Shown here: positions 62,135-64,000 of the stretch, one piece after another
Position numbering within the stretch: the stretch's first letter is position 1
Layout: every line of letters begins with the position of its first letter
NCBI GenBank assembly: GCA_028023455.1
Contig: JAQFVV010012420.1
Coordinates: 4,530,001-4,594,000, forward strand
From: Epiperipatus broadwayi
Taxonomy: Eukaryota > Onychophora > Udeonychophora > Euonychophora > Peripatidae
Reading direction: 5' to 3'
DNA length: 64,000 bases
The notes under the pieces: model-generated
Told to the model about the DNA's origin: nothing
Seen by the model: the letters and a program-made list of their open reading frames with translations, nothing else
Databases searched by the model: none
Program-made: the position numbers and the translations under genes

Positions 62135-64000
62135 TTTATTATTGTGAAAAATATGTTGCAAGATTTTAAGAATATGCACAGATATGGTAAGCAGGGGTCA
62201 AAAGAAATTATGCCACTCACTGTAATAATTTAATTGTAGAAAACAAACAATAAAATAAAGAATTAGAAAGATTTTGAAATGTATTTCTTGAAATTTATAT
62301 GTTATTTAATATTACAAACCTTTAGATGAAAATTATTTATTTTGATAATTACAAATGCTTATATGTAAAAAGAAATATCAAAGAAATTAATTTAAAATAA
62401 GTTTTATAAAAATTACTTATAATTAAATAGATTTTTTAATTTCCAAAATAGAAATTATTTTACAGTAATCCATGAATACATATATATATATGTGAATATG
62501 CATTAATAATGCAAATTTAGATCCATTAAAGTACATGGTTTTGGAAGTAAACACATTATTAATTTTGAAATTTATATCAATGTTTTGAATAACTGTAATT
62601 ATTTCTAATTCCAATTTATTTAAATATAACAAAATCAAAGAGAAAGAAGACGTTGAATAGTGATAATTTATGTTAACAATAATTAAAATGATTTTAACAA
62701 ATTAAATGCAAAGCTGCATATATGTTTATATTATAAAATAAAATTAATTATAATACATTCATTGTTATTCATAGTTAAATCTATTTATTATCTGCTATGT
62801 CCATTCATGTAATCTATATGAAGTGTTGATAGTGGAGTTATTTTATTTACTTGAATCCTATTTATAAATTTGCTTGATGAAGGAACAAATATTGTATTAA
62901 TGATAAAGTTATATCCATTGGCCATATGTAGTTAGCATAGTCATGTGCTATACCATGCCCTGAAAATGTTTTTTTTTTTGTTAATTTGCATAGCTCACAT
63001 TATAATTAAGGAGCTATAGCTTGCTTATATATTAATAGTTTGTTGTTTAGTGATGTGATTTTCCTCTTCCTTGTAATAGTTTTGATTCCATGTATAAGGT
63101 ATTTCATCCCTGATGTATTTCAAATATAATGCAGAATGATTATTTAGGAAGATTGAGATATTTTAAAGCTGATATCAAGAAATTACATTAGTAATGAGGA
63201 AATTTATTATTTGAACTCACTTGCAAGTTTTGTACTCCAAACTCATGAACATACACATATAGAAGCTCCAGTAATAAAAATATGTGTAATGCGCTAACAA
63301 CATTTTCTGCATTATATTAAAAACAACTATATAATTAGTGTTAGAAAAAAAAAAGAAAACACCACTTAAATTTGAAGCTAAATTACTTAGGTAAAAAAAA
63401 ACAGAAAGTATAAAGTCAAAATCAAGCTCATTTATATATTTAGATAAAGGTCAAATCTAAAATGTTGAATCATCAGTTAATGAGAATTTTGTAAATCCCT
63501 TCATGAATGAACAAATTTTATTCAACATTTGTCAAATAATATTAACCTATGTTTGTTTTCTTTATTGATGTTTCATATCCAGAGAATCATGATTTCCTGA
63601 TCTATGCTGGAAATAACTGGGTTATGTGATAATTATGGACTGAAATGGATGAAAAGATAAAAAATACCTTCAAGGTAATAATTTAATTGTTCTTTTATTT
63701 TTAGTTTATTTTATAGTGTTGACGTTATTGGTTATAGAATCAATCATTACATCAAGAAAACCAAAGTAGAAGGGAATATGCCCAATAAGATTGTGGTTTA
63801 AATCCAATCTAAATCCCCTTTTAGATTCTGGAAGAACCTGGAGGCATCAACTGAGTTATGGAGAATTGCTTCAACATGAAATAAATATTAGTAGTATCAT
63901 TTTTCTTCAGCATTTCCAGCACCTGGGGATCATATTGGAAACTATCATTTAAGAGTGTTAATATCCAACTATTACATATAAAAAAATCTATCTGGATTGT
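62135..64000. other. AT-rich, no gene recognised
   Basis: A short TGGTTTAAATCCAATC scrap near 63796 and a GC-richer patch to 63880 remain unassigned. Frames are low-complexity. Confidence 0.5.

Overview
The window is about three-quarters A+T, has no intact long reading frame, no recognisable host gene, no rRNA or cellular tRNA, and nothing prokaryotic (no operons, ribosome binding sites or CRISPR). Its content is decayed retrotransposons, DNA-transposon relics, tRNA-like SINE pieces and microsatellites. Penelope-like elements with GIY-YIG ends, RTE-type non-LTR elements and a Merlin transposase indicate a metazoan, most likely an invertebrate. I cannot name the species from sequence alone. 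All protein-level calls are broken relics.

Layout. 1-3130: AT-rich, no gene. 3140-5820: head-to-head pair of Penelope-like elements (PLEs), one arm split by a (TTA)n-flanked non-LTR 3' end. 6250-11100: SINE-like piece and several inverted repeats. 13960-16115: hAT-like end, PLE endonuclease relic with tail, and the first inverted copy of repeat family B. 17320-24840: dispersed family G repeats, a family A palindrome, and a plus-strand RTE element. 27316-28026: inverted copy of family C. 30213-30600: long-TIR MITE. 35107-36640: more inverted repeats. 37300-39010: Merlin relic with matching MITE. 39380-44930: gag-like relic and a pair of ~600 bp direct repeats. 46280-46905: family B again. 47508-47602: near-perfect palindrome. 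48060-50640: minus-strand RTE. 51300-53350: second PLE cluster, again inverted. 53520-57570: more C and B copies. 58310-58735: family A-like element with TIRs. 59600-61260: minus-strand Jockey/CR1-like RT relic. 61440-62130: tandem family C dimer. The rest is AT-rich and featureless to my eye.

The most interesting signal is in the non-coding repeats. Two apparently unrelated families, B (unit about 456 bp) and C (unit about 468-475 bp), each contain what reads as a complete type-I hammerhead self-cleaving ribozyme: the CUGANGA and GAAA cores, a stem II, a very short stem III, a UH cleavage site and a pairing stem I. Several copies keep the core, and stem II shows compensatory change between C copies. 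Both families occur as partial tandem dimers, so cleavage at successive ribozymes would release a monomer RNA of about unit length, as in retrozymes. Both families also occur as inverted (fold-back) pairs, as do most other repeats here, including the PLEs. This over-representation of head-to-head duplicates is the second structural theme.
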